From: Oscillospiraceae bacterium
GTDB lineage: Bacteria > Bacillota > Clostridia > Oscillospirales > Oscillospiraceae
Length of the DNA stretch: 6,399 nucleotides
Reading direction: 5' to 3'
Assembly: GCA_017400415.1 (NCBI GenBank)
Contig: JAFPTE010000231.1
Span: 1-6,399, forward strand
Part shown: positions 5,978 to 6,399 of the stretch, in pieces
How positions within the stretch are numbered: position 1 is the stretch's first letter
Layout of the letters: each line of letters begins with the position of its first letter
Program-made: the position numbers and the translations under genes
Notes under the pieces: generated by a model
What the model saw: only the letters and a program-made list of their open reading frames with translations
Told to the model about the DNA's origin: nothing
The model's database searches: none

Positions 5978-6399
5978 GTATCGTCCTGGCAGTCTCGTTT
6001 TTCGCCATGACCTTTGCCGTGGCCAGAAGACGGGGGACCTCGCCCATTGAGGAGGCCCCCTGGCTTCTCTGCGCCCTGGGGCTCCTGCAGTACGTGCTGG
6101 CCTTCTTCGGGGCCATGAGCAGCTCCGATATATTTCTGCTTCTGGGCGGCACCGCCGCCCTGGTCCTCACTGCCCGCTGGGCCCTGCGAAGGGGCACGAA
6201 GAAGCTCCTTCTGGAGCTGCGGCGGCAGCTGCTGGACCCTTTTTTTGTGGTCTCCCTGGCCCTTGTCATAACGGCCCTGGTGCTCCTGCGGCAGGAGCGC
6301 ATACTGGAGTGGGACGGCTACAACTTCTGGGGCCCGGACGTGAAAAGCCTCTTTTTCCGGGACGGCTTCGCCCCCCGGTACTCCAATCCCGCCGTCAAC
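5974..6399 (+). CDS. Polytopic membrane protein, N-terminal part (candidate GT-C glycosyltransferase)
   Basis: The first 142 codons are in the window and continue past its end. The GTG start overlaps the previous TGA by 4 nt (GTGA), with AGGAG (5964-5968) 5 nt upstream. Hydrophobic segments lie near residues 2-17, 30-48, 53-71 and 90-105. The last is followed by 'EWDGYNFWGPDVKSLFF' (112-128), an aromatic/acidic loop like the 'WDE-FSHWG' loop of large clostridial envelope membrane proteins. GT-C enzymes carry catalytic acids in such an early outward loop, so Asp114 is a candidate. By position it could be the third partner (GtrC/YfhO-like) of the preceding GT2-GtrA protein. Only the N-terminus is seen, so it could instead be another polytopic transporter or polymerase. 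Confidence 0.75.
   Translation, partial: MSIVLAVSFFAMTFAVARRRGTSPIEEAPWLLCALGLLQYVLAFFGAMSSSDIFLLLGGTAALVLTARWALRRGTKKLLLELRRQLLDPFFVVSLALVITALVLLRQERILEWDGYNFWGPDVKSLFFRDGFAPRYSNPAVN

Overview
The window is GC-rich, with tightly packed genes, Shine-Dalgarno-led starts and 1-4 nt gene overlaps. Together with the protein types (MBOAT acyltransferase, NodB deacetylase, GT2-GtrA, FkbH), this suggests a high-GC gut-type Clostridia/Oscillospiraceae member. That placement is an impression from composition and protein style, not the result of a search.

Left edge (1 to about 340) reads on the minus strand. Going right to left there is a decayed, frameshifted end of a gene (337-202), a strong rho-independent terminator (191-160), and a good extended -10 promoter (148-120). 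A short leader follows, with a palindrome at the transcription start and two hairpins. Last come the first 12 codons of a gene leaving the window, possibly a ZIP-type metal transporter.

From 336 onward everything is on the plus strand. An extended -10 sigma-A promoter (336-364) drives six closely spaced genes: an MBOAT O-acyltransferase (400-1821), an anchored SGNH-like/NodB deacetylase fusion (1833-3668), a 77-aa acyl carrier protein (3668-3901), an FkbH-type glyceryl transferase/phosphatase (3901-4920), a GT2 glycosyltransferase fused to a GtrA-type membrane domain (4925-5977), and the start of a polytopic membrane protein (5974 to past the end). No terminator is visible inside this run, so it looks like one transcription unit continuing to the right.

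The main point of interest is the match in logic to the dlt (D-alanylation) system. There is an MBOAT like DltB, an anchored SGNH-like protein like DltD and a small carrier like DltC. In place of the adenylating enzyme DltA there is an FkbH protein, a family known to load a glyceryl unit from 1,3-bisphosphoglycerate onto a carrier. The inference is a system that charges glyceryl (glycerate) onto the ACP, moves it across the membrane through the MBOAT, and esterifies an envelope glycan. The fused NodB domain could deacetylate amino sugars on the same glycan. The GT2-GtrA protein plus the following membrane protein resemble a three-component lipid-linked glycosylation module (GtrB/GtrA/GT-C) that could add sugars to the same polymer. 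The individual families are well supported by motifs. The combined function is a hypothesis.
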